Assembly (NCBI GenBank): GCA_013177935.1
Contig: JABLXZ010000004.1
Coordinates: 186,001 to 250,000, forward strand
Direction: 5' to 3'
DNA: 64,000 nucleotides
From: a candidate division WOR-3 bacterium
Lineage (GTDB): Bacteria > Hydrothermota > Tepidihabitantia > Tepidihabitantales > Tepidihabitantaceae
Below, piece after piece: positions 1 to 7,934 of this stretch (the first letter of the stretch is position 1; every line of letters starts with the position of its first letter). The position numbers and the translations under genes are program-made. Below the pieces are notes generated by a model that was given only the letters and a program-made list of their open reading frames with translations, was not told where the DNA came from and made no database searches.

Positions 1-77
1 TTGACCAGTGCGGCAAGTTCCGTCACGGTCAGGCTCTCAATTGTTGAGACCAACTGCTGGATTTTATCCTCTGCCAT
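1..77 (-). CDS. rplL: Ribosomal protein bL12 (L7/L12), N-terminal fragment
   Basis: Only the first 25 codons lie in the window; the gene runs off the left edge. The translation begins MAEDKIQQLVSTIESLTVTE, the helical N-terminal dimerisation segment of L7/L12, which anchors the stalk protein to L10. The ATG at 77 follows a good AGGAGGA Shine-Dalgarno at 81-88. It follows rplJ on the same strand, the usual order, after a 126-nt spacer containing a strong hairpin. The rest of the protein, including the factor-binding C-terminal domain, cannot be seen. Confidence 0.93.
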   Translation of the reverse strand, partial: MAEDKIQQLVSTIESLTVTELAALV

Positions 78-128
78 AAATCCTCCTGTTCTCCTTTCCT
101 TTGCCAAAAATAGGGTCCAGAACTGAGT

Positions 129-160
129 ATCGGTTATGACCTGTTTTCAGGTCAACCGAT
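129..160 (-). promoter_or_regulatory. Hairpin between rplJ and rplL
   Basis: An inverted repeat lies between the rplJ stop and the rplL start: ATCGGTT(A)TGACCTG, a TTTT loop, then CAGGTCAACCGAT, a 13-bp stem with one bulged base. No U-tract follows on the minus strand, so it does not look like a full terminator. L12 is needed in several copies per ribosome, so an RNA-processing site, attenuator or stabilising stem is plausible. That role is inference. Confidence 0.55.
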
Positions 161-203
161 AAAACCCGATGTTTTTTAACTACATTACTTAGAAGCAGCA
201 ATT

Positions 204-755
204 TTACTCTCCTGCTGGAACTTCCGATTTCGCCTCTGCTCGAGGGCGACGAGAAATCTCTTCCAATGCCCATACCAGCTCTCCTAACAATCCCTCTAAC
301 ACACCGACCAGTCCGGACAGCGGGGAGCTGAGCAATCCCACCAGCTGCGCCCGGACATCCTCTTTTGTGGGCAATGTTGCCAGCAACTCAAACTGCGATG
401 CTGGATAAATCGTCTTTTCGAGATAAGCACCCTTGAATTTGATCCCGGACACCAGTTCCTTCGCCTCTTTCAAAAGCCGGGCTGGTGCCACCGGGTCTTC
501 GGGTGCAAATATCAGCGAAGTCGGACCGCGCAGTATGTCGGCAATTGCTCTGGGCACACCGCACTCCTCGAGCGCCCGCAGCGCTAAGGTATTTTTCACA
601 ACCTTAACCGTTAAATTCTTCTCCCGGGCGCGGCGCCGCAACTCATTAAAATCGTTCGCCGCCACACCGGTAAAGTCCACAAAAAAAATCGACTGCGCCC
701 GTCCAATCTGTTCTCGTAACTCCTCAATAACCTTAGTCTTTTCTTCTTTTGCCAT
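204..755 (-). CDS. rplJ: Ribosomal protein uL10
   Basis: L10 is the base of the ribosomal stalk; its N-terminal domain binds 23S rRNA with L11 and its C-terminal helix carries L12 dimers. The 183-residue product has the family N-terminus (MAKEEKTKVIEELREQI), the IFFVDFTGV and VVKNTLALRAL segments of the RNA-binding domain and a long Glu/Ala-rich C-terminal helix. It starts one nucleotide after the rplA stop, so the separate L10-binding leader known from Escherichia coli has no room here. The hydrophilic C-terminal tail is slightly extended. Confidence 0.95.
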   Translation of the reverse strand: MAKEEKTKVIEELREQIGRAQSIFFVDFTGVAANDFNELRRRAREKNLTVKVVKNTLALRALEECGVPRAIADILRGPTSLIFAPEDPVAPARLLKEAKELVSGIKFKGAYLEKTIYPASQFELLATLPTKEDVRAQLVGLLSSPLSGLVGVLEGLLGELVWALEEISRRPRAEAKSEVPAGE

Positions 756-756
756 A

Positions 757-1467
757 TTACACCTCGCGTCTTACCGAATCGGTAAACTCTTTTGGGTCAA
801 CCCGTACCCCAACACCCATCGTCGAAGAAAGCACTACTTTTCGAATAAACTGCCCCTTGGCACTCGCGGGTTTACTCCTTATCAACTCCGCCATAAACGA
901 ACGAATATTTTCTATTAGCTGCTTTTCATCAAAAGAGACCTTTCCCACCGCCGCATGAACATTGCCCGTTTTATCCGTTCGATAACTAATCCGTCCCGCT
1001 TTAAGTGCCTTAATTGCCAGCCCGATGTCAAAAGTAACCGTCTGGGTTTTCGGGGACGGCATCAACCCTTTGGGTCCTAAAATTTTACCTAGCCGTCCGA
1101 CACCCGCCATCGTATCCGGAGTTGCAACCGCCACATCAAAATCGGTCCATCCCGAACTAATCTTTTCAATCAAATCCTCAAAGCCCACATAGTCAGCACC
1201 AGCCGCCTGGGCTTCATCCACCTTATCACCCTTCACAAATGCCAAAACTCGCACCTTTTTCCCCGTCCCATGCGGTAAACTTACTGTGCCGGAAACCATC
1301 TGGTCCTGCTTCTTCGGGTCAATTCCTAATTTCACCGCCACCTCAACCGACTCATCGAACTTCGCATTGGCATTTTCCTTTACCAAACGCACCGCTTCAT
1401 TCAGGGAATAAAGTCGATTCCGGTCCACCTTCTGGCGCAACTGTTCATATCGTTTGCTGTGCCTCAT
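757..1467 (-). CDS. rplA: Ribosomal protein uL1
   Basis: L1 binds 23S rRNA at the L1 stalk and helps E-site tRNA leave; in many bacteria it also represses its own operon. The 236-residue length is normal. Visible signatures are [20 protein letters not shown] at the start, [14 protein letters not shown], and [14 protein letters not shown] near the end, with the conserved [15 protein letters not shown] segment in the middle. It abuts rplK without a gap, implying translational coupling of L11 and L1. Confidence 0.96.
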   Translation of the reverse strand: MRHSKRYEQLRQKVDRNRLYSLNEAVRLVKENANAKFDESVEVAVKLGIDPKKQDQMVSGTVSLPHGTGKKVRVLAFVKGDKVDEAQAAGADYVGFEDLIEKISSGWTDFDVAVATPDTMAGVGRLGKILGPKGLMPSPKTQTVTFDIGLAIKALKAGRISYRTDKTGNVHAAVGKVSFDEKQLIENIRSFMAELIRSKPASAKGQFIRKVVLSSTMGVGVRVDPKEFTDSVRREV

Positions 1468-1899
1468 TTAATCCTCCTCCACGGTCAGACCCATCGACTT
1501 TGCCGTACCCTCGATAATCCGCATCGCCGCCTCAATACTGGCAGCGTTCAAATCCTTCATCTTCCGCTGGGCGATATTTCGCAAAACCGACCGCTTAACC
1601 ACACCAACCTTTGCGCGATTAGGTTCGCCCGAACCCTTTGCCAGACCAACCGCCTGTTTTAACAGCACCGATGCTGGTGGGCTCTTTATTTCAAAGGTAA
1701 ACTTGCGGTCCGAGTATATTGTCACCACAACCGGAATAATCATTCCTGGTGGCTCCTTACGCGTCGCCTCGTTAACCGCCTTAATAAACTCTGCAATATT
1801 AACACCGTGCTGACCCAATGCCGGGCCCACCGGCGGTGCCGCTGTTGCCTGTCCCGCCGGTATCTGAAGTTTTACCACCGCCTGAACTTTCTTCGCCAT
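1468..1899 (-). CDS. rplK: Ribosomal protein uL11
   Basis: L11 binds the GTPase-associated region of 23S rRNA and is needed for factor-dependent GTP hydrolysis and the stringent response. The 143-residue product has the N-terminal motif [20 protein letters not shown] and the C-terminal rRNA-binding domain ([20 protein letters not shown]). It lies 11 nt downstream of nusG and directly upstream of rplA, the standard secE-nusG-rplK-rplA order. Length and motifs are fully typical. Confidence 0.96.
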   Translation of the reverse strand: MAKKVQAVVKLQIPAGQATAAPPVGPALGQHGVNIAEFIKAVNEATRKEPPGMIIPVVVTIYSDRKFTFEIKSPPASVLLKQAVGLAKGSGEPNRAKVGVVKRSVLRNIAQRKMKDLNAASIEAAMRIIEGTAKSMGLTVEED

Positions 1900-1910
1900 A
1901 AACTTGCCTC

Positions 1911-2441
1911 CTAAATCGGCTGGACCTCAAGAAAATCGAGGTCGATTGGCGTCGGTCTGCCAAATATCGTCACAATAACTTTGACCCGCCGCCGCTCACT
2001 CATAATTTCTTCCACTGTACCGGTAAAACCGGCAAACGGACCCTTGGTCACCTTCACCGTCTCACCCTTCTCAAATGGCGCCTCGGGCTGCACCTTGTCC
2101 GCCCCTCGCTCCACCTGCTCCAGCATTGCCATTACTTCACCCTCGGTGAGTGCCAGTGGCTCCTTCTTCGTGCCCAGCATATGGGTCACGCCCGGAATCG
2201 AGGTAACCAGTTTCAGTGCTTCCTCGTTGGGTTCCATTTCAACAACGATGTAACCGGGATAAAGCCGCCTTTCCTCTGCAACAATCTTCGACTTGCGCAC
2301 TCGCGCCACCCGTTCCGAAGGAACCATTACTCGACCAAAAAACTCCTTTAAACCTTTCGCCTCAATCGCCTTCTCTAACAGCTCCTTCACCTTTTTCTCC
2401 CGACCGGTGTAGGTGTGTACAACAAAAAACTTCATCGCCAT
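1911..2441 (-). CDS. nusG: Transcription elongation/termination factor NusG
   Basis: NusG binds RNA polymerase and links it to Rho or the leading ribosome. The 176-residue product has the NGN domain ([20 protein letters not shown], then [11 protein letters not shown] and the PGVTHMLGT segment) and a C-terminal KOW domain ([20 protein letters not shown]). No extra inserted domain is present. Two in-frame ATGs (2441 and 2435) are possible starts because the protein begins MAMKFF; no strong Shine-Dalgarno decides between them. It sits between secE and rplK as in most bacteria. Confidence 0.96.
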   Translation of the reverse strand: MAMKFFVVHTYTGREKKVKELLEKAIEAKGLKEFFGRVMVPSERVARVRKSKIVAEERRLYPGYIVVEMEPNEEALKLVTSIPGVTHMLGTKKEPLALTEGEVMAMLEQVERGADKVQPEAPFEKGETVKVTKGPFAGFTGTVEEIMSERRRVKVIVTIFGRPTPIDLDFLEVQPI

Positions 2442-2452
2442 GCTTTACTACG

Positions 2453-2644
2453 TCAACGGAGTATCAAAGCCAGAAGATGGGAAAAGATGAAATCACACAA
2501 CCCGATAAACGCCGCCAGTACCGCCGAAAACACAATGACAACCAATGTGGTTGTCCATAACTCGCGTGGTTTCGCCCAGGAAACCTTTTTCATCTCGGCA
2601 ACCACATCTTTGATATACTCTTTAAGTCGCTTTATTAAGTTCAT
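2453..2644 (-). CDS. secE: Protein translocase subunit SecE
   Basis: SecE is the small essential subunit that clamps SecY in the inner-membrane translocon. The 63-residue product is the short one-helix form: an amphipathic segment with the hallmark EMKKVSWAKPRELWTTT (residues 17-33), then one hydrophobic helix (about 34-60). The start lies only 10 nt after the predicted 3' end of tRNA-Trp, so tRNA processing would leave the mRNA with a very short leader. nusG follows 11 nt downstream. Confidence 0.94.
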   Translation of the reverse strand: MNLIKRLKEYIKDVVAEMKKVSWAKPRELWTTTLVVIVFSAVLAAFIGLCDFIFSHLLALILR

Positions 2645-2654
2645 CTTTCTTCTA

Positions 2655-2727
2655 CAGGCCAGGAGGGATTTGAACCCCCATCCTTCGGATTTGGAGTCCG
2701 CTGCTCTACCGTTAGAGCTACTGGCCT
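2655..2727 (-). tRNA. tRNA-Trp (anticodon CCA)
   Basis: It folds as a cloverleaf with acceptor AGGCCAG/CTGGCCT, D-arm GCTC/GAGC, anticodon stem GCGGA/TCCGA around loop CTCCAAA (anticodon CCA), and T-arm GGGGG-TTCAAAT-CCCTC. The discriminator is G, as usual for tRNA-Trp, and 3' CCA is not encoded. It lies between rpmG and secE, a recurrent bacterial arrangement. Its first two bases are also the last two bases of the rpmG stop codon. Confidence 0.96.
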
Positions 2728-2872
2728 ATTTAACCTCCTTGTGCACAGTGTGTTTCCGGCAGACCGGACAAAACTTTTTAATCTCCAGCCGCTCGGTCTT
2801 CTTCTTATTCTTGTTGGTATGATAATTCCGATTTTTACACTCGGTACAGGAAAGAGTAACAAATATCCGCAT
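2726..2872 (-). CDS. rpmG: Ribosomal protein bL33
   Basis: A 48-residue basic protein starting [19 protein letters not shown], the L33 signature. Two CxxC pairs (C9/C12 and C35/C38) make this the zinc-ribbon form. It begins 4 nt after the tuf stop, with any ribosome-binding site inside the end of tuf. The stop codon TAG (2726-2728) overlaps the 5' end of tRNA-Trp by two nucleotides, so RNase P cleavage at the tRNA 5' end would cut inside the stop codon. The tuf-rpmG-tRNA-Trp-secE order is common in bacteria; the overlap is unusual. Confidence 0.94.
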   Translation of the reverse strand: MRIFVTLSCTECKNRNYHTNKNKKKTERLEIKKFCPVCRKHTVHKEVK

Positions 2873-2876
2873 CGCA

Positions 2877-4079
2877 CTACTCGATAATCTCCACTACCGT
2901 GCCAGCACCAACGGTCCGACCACCCTCACGGATGGCGAACTTAGAATTCTGCTCCAGAGCCACGGGTGTAATCAACTCAATTTCCATTGTCACATGGTCT
3001 CCGGGCATAACCATCTCCACCCCGGGTGGCAGCTGCACTGTTCCGGTAACATCGGTCGTCCGGATGTAAAACTGCGGCCGATATCCCGGGAAAAACGGCG
3101 TGTGTCTGCCGCCCTCTTCCTTCGTAAGAACATAAACTTCCGCCTTAAACTTCTTGTAGGGCTTAATCGAGCCCGGAGCGGCAATCACCATCCCACGCTC
3201 CACCTCATCTTTCCCGACGCCCCGTAACAAAAGACCAACATTGTCTCCAGCCCGGGCATCATCCAGAATCTTGCGGAACATCTCGATACTGGTCACTACA
3301 ACCTTGTCGTGCTTACCGAATCCAACAATCTCGACCTCACTACCCGGTTTAAGAACGCCTCGCTCTACCCGGCCCGTAACTACGGTCCCTCGTCCAGTAA
3401 TCGAAAAGATGTCTTCAATCGGCATCAAGAATGGCTTGTCAATATCGCGTACCGGCTCCGGAATGAAGTCGTCCAGCGCCTTTATCAACTCCCAGATTGA
3501 ATCAACATTGGGTCCTGAATCCTCCTGCAACGCCTTCAACGCACTACCTTTAATAATCGGTGTCTTATCCCCGGGAAATTCGTACTTATTGAGAATGTCC
3601 CGAATCTCCTCAGAAACAAGTTCCACCAAATCCGGGTCATCCACTAAATCAACCTTATTCAGATAGACAACGATTGCCGGCACATTGACCTGCCGTGCCA
3701 GAAGGACATGTTCTGTTGTCTGAGGCATCGGACCATCTGCCGCCGACACCACAAGAATCGCGCCGTCCATCTGCGCCGCGCCGGTAATCATATTCTTGAT
3801 ATAGTCGGCGTGACCCGGACAGTCGATATGCGCATAGTGCCGTTTTTCACTCTCATACTCCACATGAGAAACGGCAATGGTCAAAATTTTGGTCTCGTCC
3901 CGGCGGCCATGGGCTTCACTTGCCTTTGCCACCTGGTCGTAGGTTGTGTAGGTGGCGAGACCTTTTGTTGCCAGCACCTTGGTGATGGCAGAAGTCAGTG
4001 TCGTCTTGCCGTGGTCCACGTGACCTATCGTCCCGACATTGACATGTGGCTTCTTACGTTCAAACTTTGCCTTAGCCAT
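2877..4079 (-). CDS. tuf: Elongation factor Tu
   Basis: EF-Tu delivers aminoacyl-tRNA to the ribosome as a GTP complex. The 400-residue product has G1 [10 protein letters not shown] (residues 19-28), DCPGHADY (G3), NKVD (G4), GSALKAL (G5 region) and the later beta-barrel domains ending with [12 protein letters not shown]. An AAGGAGGAT Shine-Dalgarno precedes the ATG. It follows four tRNA genes and precedes rpmG and tRNA-Trp. A strong promoter at 4271-4298 should drive tRNA-Thr(GGU) and tuf together, in addition to read-through from 4636-4664. Length and motifs are typical. Confidence 0.98.
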   Translation of the reverse strand: MAKAKFERKKPHVNVGTIGHVDHGKTTLTSAITKVLATKGLATYTTYDQVAKASEAHGRRDETKILTIAVSHVEYESEKRHYAHIDCPGHADYIKNMITGAAQMDGAILVVSAADGPMPQTTEHVLLARQVNVPAIVVYLNKVDLVDDPDLVELVSEEIRDILNKYEFPGDKTPIIKGSALKALQEDSGPNVDSIWELIKALDDFIPEPVRDIDKPFLMPIEDIFSITGRGTVVTGRVERGVLKPGSEVEIVGFGKHDKVVVTSIEMFRKILDDARAGDNVGLLLRGVGKDEVERGMVIAAPGSIKPYKKFKAEVYVLTKEEGGRHTPFFPGYRPQFYIRTTDVTGTVQLPPGVEMVMPGDHVTMEIELITPVALEQNSKFAIREGGRTVGAGTVVEIIE

Positions 4080-4178
4080 TTTCTTATCCTCCTTACTTGG
4101 CTATGTTCACTCCCACAACTTTAAACAAAACGTCCACTCCTTGGCGCTTCTGCCTGAGCGACGCAACTCTAACTCTTC

Positions 4179-4251
4179 AGCCCACGGCCGGAATTGAACC
4201 GGCGACCTCTTCCTTACCAAGGAAGTGCTCTGCCGACTGAGCTACATGGGC
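4179..4251 (-). tRNA. tRNA-Thr (anticodon GGU)
   Basis: Cloverleaf with acceptor GCCCATG/CGTGGGC (one G-U), D-arm GCTC/GAGC, anticodon stem CTTCC/GGAAG around loop TTGGTAA (anticodon GGT) and T-arm GCCGG-TTCAATT-CCGGC. CCA is not encoded. It directly precedes tuf and corresponds in position to thrT of the Escherichia coli thrU-tyrU-glyT-thrT-tufB operon. Confidence 0.96.
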
Positions 4252-4270
4252 AATTTTTCACAGTTCTGAA

Positions 4271-4298
4271 ATTATACGATTAAATTTTTATCTGTCAA
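4271..4298 (-). promoter_or_regulatory. Sigma-70-type promoter for tRNA-Thr(GGU)-tuf
   Basis: On the minus strand, TTGACA (4293-4298) and TATAAT (4271-4276) are both perfect consensus boxes, 16 bp apart in AT-rich DNA. The predicted start is about 12 nt before tRNA-Thr(GGU). This gives tuf and the downstream translation genes a promoter separate from that of the first three tRNAs. Confidence 0.85.
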
Positions 4299-4341
4299 CA
4301 ACTAACTGATTAAAAAATAATAGGTAAAAAACAACCCATCC

Positions 4342-4412
4342 AGCGGGCGATGGGAGTCGAACCCACGCAAACAGCTTGGAAGGCTGTTGTGCTACCATTA
4401 CACCACGCCCGC
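4342..4412 (-). tRNA. tRNA-Gly (anticodon UCC)
   Basis: Cloverleaf with acceptor GCGGGCG/CGCCCGC, anticodon stem ACAGC/GCTGT around loop CTTCCAA (anticodon TCC) and T-arm CGTGGG-TTCGACT-CCCATCG. The discriminator is U, as in bacterial tRNA-Gly; CCA is not encoded. Third gene of the tRNA cluster, in the glyT position. Confidence 0.96.
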
Positions 4413-4434
4413 ACCGTACGGGCAAAACCGATGA

Positions 4435-4517
4435 TGGACGGGGAAGGATTCGAACCTCCGTAGGCGTTCGCCAGCAGATTTACAGTCTGCCCCCTTTAAC
4501 CACTCGGGAACCCGTCC
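4435..4517 (-). tRNA. tRNA-Tyr (anticodon GUA)
   Basis: A class II tRNA of 83 nt with acceptor GGACGGG/CCCGTCC, anticodon stem GCAGA/TCTGC around loop CTGTAAA (anticodon GTA), a long variable arm (about 12-14 nt) and T-loop TTCGAAT. The discriminator is A; CCA is not encoded. Second gene of the cluster, in the tyrU position. Confidence 0.96.
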
Positions 4518-4527
4518 AAAATTTTCC

Positions 4528-4600
4528 AGCCGACAGAGGGAGTCGAACCCCCGACCTGAGGTTTACAAAACCTCTGCTCTACCGGCTGAGCTATGTCGGC
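4528..4600 (-). tRNA. tRNA-Thr (anticodon UGU)
   Basis: Cloverleaf with acceptor GCCGACA/TGTCGGC, D-arm GCTC/GAGC, anticodon stem GAGGT/ACCTC around loop TTTGTAA (anticodon TGT) and T-loop TTCGACT. CCA is not encoded. First gene of the cluster, in the thrU position, about 29 nt downstream of the predicted transcription start. Confidence 0.96.
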
Positions 4601-4609
4601 AAAACTGTC

Positions 4610-4627
4610 GGGCGGTCCAACCCGCCC
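4610..4627 (-). other. Hairpin in the leader of the tRNA cluster
   Basis: A GGGCGG / CCGCCC stem with a 6-nt loop lies between the promoter at 4636-4664 and the first tRNA. It starts a few nucleotides after the predicted transcription start, so it probably caps the 5' end of the primary transcript or guides processing; it lacks a U-tract, so it is not a terminator. The role is inferred. Confidence 0.45.
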
Positions 4628-4635
4628 TGTTTTTA

Positions 4636-4664
4636 ACTATAACCCAAAATGTACCAACGGTCAA
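4636..4664 (-). promoter_or_regulatory. Sigma-70-type promoter of the tRNA-tuf operon
   Basis: On the minus strand, TTGACC (4659-4664) and TATAGT (4636-4641) are separated by 17 bp. Transcription would start about 30 nt upstream of tRNA-Thr(UGU). It is the only strong promoter seen upstream of the four-tRNA cluster. Confidence 0.8.
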
Positions 4665-4741
4665 GTTTATTCTTCGGGTGACCCAAACATCTTAATCTGC
4701 CCCTACCACTGGCAATATATATCTCTAATTTATAAAGAAAA

Positions 4742-4772
4742 CCGGGGCTGAGACTTATTTGCCCAGCCCCGG
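4742..4772 (-). terminator. Rho-independent terminator after the subtilase gene
   Basis: Perfect 9-bp stem CCGGGGCTG / CAGCCCCGG with a 13-nt loop, followed on the minus strand by TTTTCTTTAT. It lies 15 nt past the stop of the secreted subtilase and isolates it from the tRNA operon promoter downstream. Confidence 0.85.
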
Positions 4773-4787
4773 TTGTTATCTTGTGCT

Positions 4788-7685
4788 CTATTTTGTCAGA
4801 ACCAGTTTACCCCAGGCTTCGTCGGTTGCGCTCTTAACCCGGTAGAAGTAAACACCGCGCGCCACTTCGCGACCTTCATCGTCTCTGCCATCCCAGACAA
4901 AGTCCGCCCCGGTCGTTACCGACTTCGCCCGCGCCACACTCTTTACCAGCCGTCCGGTGTTGTCGTACACCAGCAGGTCAACATTGGAAGGCTGATTGAG
5001 TGTAACCGAGAGCACCGTTCTACCGGTAAACGGATTGGGACGGGCAGCAACCGAGAGCGCTCGGTTCTCACCAGGCAGTTCAACCTTTTCCTCCTCGGTG
5101 CCGGTCGCACCCATATTGAAGCCAACCACCTTGAGAATCTGGTTGTTGTTACCGGAACTGTACTGCATAATCGTCACCCAGTAGGAGCCGTCGCGCGGGT
5201 CGTACTCAATCCCCCGCATATTCCATTCGGTGTTGGCGAACCGGAACCGATTGCGCAGTGTGCCCGTTACCCGGTCAATCTCCATCATCGCACAGGAGTC
5301 AAGGGTCGTACCGGAAGCGTCGAAGAAGGAGTACATATTCAAAAGTGAAGGGGCGTTGCTCGGCGCCCGGTAGTCAAGTGCCAGACAGCGTGTGCCATAA
5401 TACCAGGCAACCGGATGAACAATCGTGTCCTGTATGTTGCCCAGCGTATCGTAAACGAAAATCATCTGCTGGGTAGTGGTACGCCGGTCGCTCACATAAA
5501 CCTGATGGGTTGCCTCATACTCAACCACACCGCACGGGTATTCTGCCTGAGGAACGGTGAAGTACCTAATTACCGAACCGGTTGGTGTAATCTTGTACAC
5601 CCGCTTTGACGGATTGGCAACAACCCAGAAGGTGTTGTCGTAGGCGTTGTAGGCGATATCGGTGCAGGAGTCTTCAGGCAGAGTAATTGTGCCCCGTGCC
5701 TGAAGCAAAGAGTCCGATGTGTACTTGTAGAGTGTAGCGCTCATAAAGTAGATGCAGTAAATCAGGCTATCCCGGCTGTTGTAGGCAACACCGTAAAGAC
5801 CCCAATCGGTCGGCATACCCGGACACACTCTCGGTCCCCAGATGATGGTTCCAGGCTGAGGTGGTGGTTCACCAATACGCAGGGTAATCGGGATTCTGGT
5901 TGCATAGTCGGCACTGTCACCGGTTACATACAGAGTGCAGGCGACATTTGTCCCGGGTGGAATCGTTCCTGCCGCGGTAACCGCAATCGGGTCGGCGGTG
6001 TTCGTCGCCTCGCTGCCTGAAGGGATGTTGCCCCAGGTGCCAAGCGAATCGGTCACAGTCAAGCGGGCATCAAACGCCCTAAAAGTTCCTGCGGTGTTGT
6101 TACAGCCAGCACCACCGGAGTTGCGCAGTGTTATGCGCAAGCGCGCCGATTCGCCCGGGTCAACTCTGCCGTTGTTGTTACCACCCGGGGGCGAATCGTG
6201 AACCGCTACACCGCGCAACACAATCATCGGACCACCCGAGCCAGTGACATAGTTCACCGCCGCGAGGGCGTCGATTCTGCCGGCACCAAAGTCGTTGTCC
6301 TTGCCCGAAGGACCAAGGTCAACCGCGGTCACCTCAAGTATCGAATCCACCACCGCCGGCATCAAATTCGGATTCTTCGACAACATCAGGCAAACCGTAC
6401 CCGCCACATGGGGCGTCGCCATCGATGTCCCATCCATCAAAGTATAACCACCACCCCGCAGACAGGACTTCACCGCTACACCGGGCGCACTCACATCCGG
6501 CTTGGTCAATCCCGGCGGATACACATAGTCGTTGTAGGGCGCTACCGTCTGCCAGGTCACAGGTCCCGGACTGGAAAAGTAGGCAATCGCATCCAGCGAG
6601 TCGGTCGCACCAATCGATATTATCCCGGATAAACTACCACTGCCCGTGTTCTGCGGATTCCACCAGGGCGGCGGCACATTGCCCGGACAACGCAACGCAT
6701 TGGGCGGCGTGGCACTCTGCCGCTCATTGCCCGCCGCAACAATCTGAATCACTCCCGCCGCATTCACATTGTCCGCCACCTGACGCCAGGTCGCCTGATG
6801 CGGCGCCCACGCAATCATCCAGCCCAGTGACATCGTGTACAAATCCGCACCATTGCCCGGCGACAAGGGCGGCGCTACCACAAACTGCATCGCCTGCCAG
6901 CACTGACTCTCTGCCACCGAATCCGCCACCGTGCGCACCCGACAAACCATTATCCGCGCATCCGGCGCCACTCCACACTGACTGCCACTCGTCCCATCAC
7001 TCGCCACCGTGCCCGCCGTATGCGTACCATGACCCTGCACATCCATCGGGTCGTTGGTGTTGTTCTCAAAGTTCCAGCCATATCGAGGATAGTTGGGGTC
7101 TTCCCACATGTGGTCGGCAAGGTCCGGATGGGTGTAATCACAACCGGTGTCTATGTGACCACACACCACACCAGCACCGGTAAATCCCTGCGCCCACACC
7201 TCAGGCGCCCGTATCTTACGCACACCCCAGGCAATCTCATCACCTCCATCAACCTCAATCTGCGGGTCAAGCAAATCTGGACACTGCACCAGGTCGTAGT
7301 TCACATAGTGCACATCCGCACGCGCCGCAATCCGCCGAATCACCTCCGGCGTCGCCTCACAGTACACCGCATTCACTATCCACATCGGCCTGATGTCCGC
7401 CACCGCTCCCGACTCCACATAAGCGTTGAGTTCCTTCAGCAAATCCGCCTGCTCCCGCGCCGCAAAATCACTCAATATCCGCGCCACCTCCACCCGCCGC
7501 TCGCGCCGCGGCATACCATCAACCAAAGAGTACAGCAAATCACGGTCAAACTGCCGCTTCAACACAATCTGCACCGGCAGACGACCACCATCCGCCTCTG
7601 CCAAACGCCGCTCTAAGTCCGGACTGATTAGCCCGAAACTTGCGCCAAGCAAAAGCGCAAGCAGCACCAGGACAACTCTTCTCAT
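4788..7685 (-). CDS. Secreted subtilisin-like serine protease (S8) with C-terminal sorting domain
   Basis: A 965-residue exported endopeptidase. A signal peptide (residues 1-18) is followed by a propeptide-like region and an S8 catalytic domain (about 155-480) with Asp179 (GHIDTG), His219 (GHGTHTAG), oxyanion Asn320 (AAGN) and Ser421 (GTSMATPHVAG). Then come an Ig-like segment (about 490-610), a repeat-rich, propeller-like region (about 620-870) and a FlgD-like C-terminal domain with VYDNTGRLV, WDGRDDEG, GVYFYRV and final KLVLTK. Such endings are type IX secretion sorting signals in Bacteroidetes; use of that route here is inferred. AAGGAGG precedes the ATG. It is a single-gene unit with its own promoter and terminator. 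Confidence 0.93.
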   Translation of the reverse strand: MRRVVLVLLALLLGASFGLISPDLERRLAEADGGRLPVQIVLKRQFDRDLLYSLVDGMPRRERRVEVARILSDFAAREQADLLKELNAYVESGAVADIRPMWIVNAVYCEATPEVIRRIAARADVHYVNYDLVQCPDLLDPQIEVDGGDEIAWGVRKIRAPEVWAQGFTGAGVVCGHIDTGCDYTHPDLADHMWEDPNYPRYGWNFENNTNDPMDVQGHGTHTAGTVASDGTSGSQCGVAPDARIMVCRVRTVADSVAESQCWQAMQFVVAPPLSPGNGADLYTMSLGWMIAWAPHQATWRQVADNVNAAGVIQIVAAGNERQSATPPNALRCPGNVPPPWWNPQNTGSGSLSGIISIGATDSLDAIAYFSSPGPVTWQTVAPYNDYVYPPGLTKPDVSAPGVAVKSCLRGGGYTLMDGTSMATPHVAGTVCLMLSKNPNLMPAVVDSILEVTAVDLGPSGKDNDFGAGRIDALAAVNYVTGSGGPMIVLRGVAVHDSPPGGNNNGRVDPGESARLRITLRNSGGAGCNNTAGTFRAFDARLTVTDSLGTWGNIPSGSEATNTADPIAVTAAGTIPPGTNVACTLYVTGDSADYATRIPITLRIGEPPPQPGTIIWGPRVCPGMPTDWGLYGVAYNSRDSLIYCIYFMSATLYKYTSDSLLQARGTITLPEDSCTDIAYNAYDNTFWVVANPSKRVYKITPTGSVIRYFTVPQAEYPCGVVEYEATHQVYVSDRRTTTQQMIFVYDTLGNIQDTIVHPVAWYYGTRCLALDYRAPSNAPSLLNMYSFFDASGTTLDSCAMMEIDRVTGTLRNRFRFANTEWNMRGIEYDPRDGSYWVTIMQYSSGNNNQILKVVGFNMGATGTEEEKVELPGENRALSVAARPNPFTGRTVLSVTLNQPSNVDLLVYDNTGRLVKSVARAKSVTTGADFVWDGRDDEGREVARGVYFYRVKSATDEAWGKLVLTK

Positions 7686-7745
7686 AACGCCTCCTTTTGA
7701 GTTTTAAATTAACCAACCAGCGGCATAACACCTGCTGCTTGTTCA

Positions 7746-7773
7746 ATTATAAGTAGAATCCCATTCCGGTCAA
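7746..7773 (-). promoter_or_regulatory. Promoter of the secreted subtilase gene
   Basis: TTGACC (7768-7773), 16-bp spacer, TATAAT (7746-7751) on the minus strand. The predicted leader is about 55 nt and carries a strong Shine-Dalgarno, unlike the leaderless arrangement at many other operon heads in this window. Confidence 0.8.
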
Positions 7774-7934
7774 TATATGAAAGATATTAAGAGACGCTTA
7801 CCCCGCTTCGCTTTATTCACCAACTCGCGGCATCAGCAAAAAACTGTAAACAGTGGCAGACAAACTGCAATAGCAAGCCATTGTCCAGTTAAGGCGCAGT
7901 TGACTGAAAACCCGTTTACCCATCATTATGACTG

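Noticed and set aside
2641-2877. 78-codon frame on the minus strand covering tRNA-Trp
   Set aside because: The true gene here is the 48-residue L33 in another frame plus the tRNA; this frame reads through a tRNA.
6425-7183. 252-codon open frame on the plus strand
   Set aside because: It lies fully opposite the secreted subtilase catalytic domain, is dominated by Pro, Ser and His, has no ribosome-binding site and shows no protein likeness.
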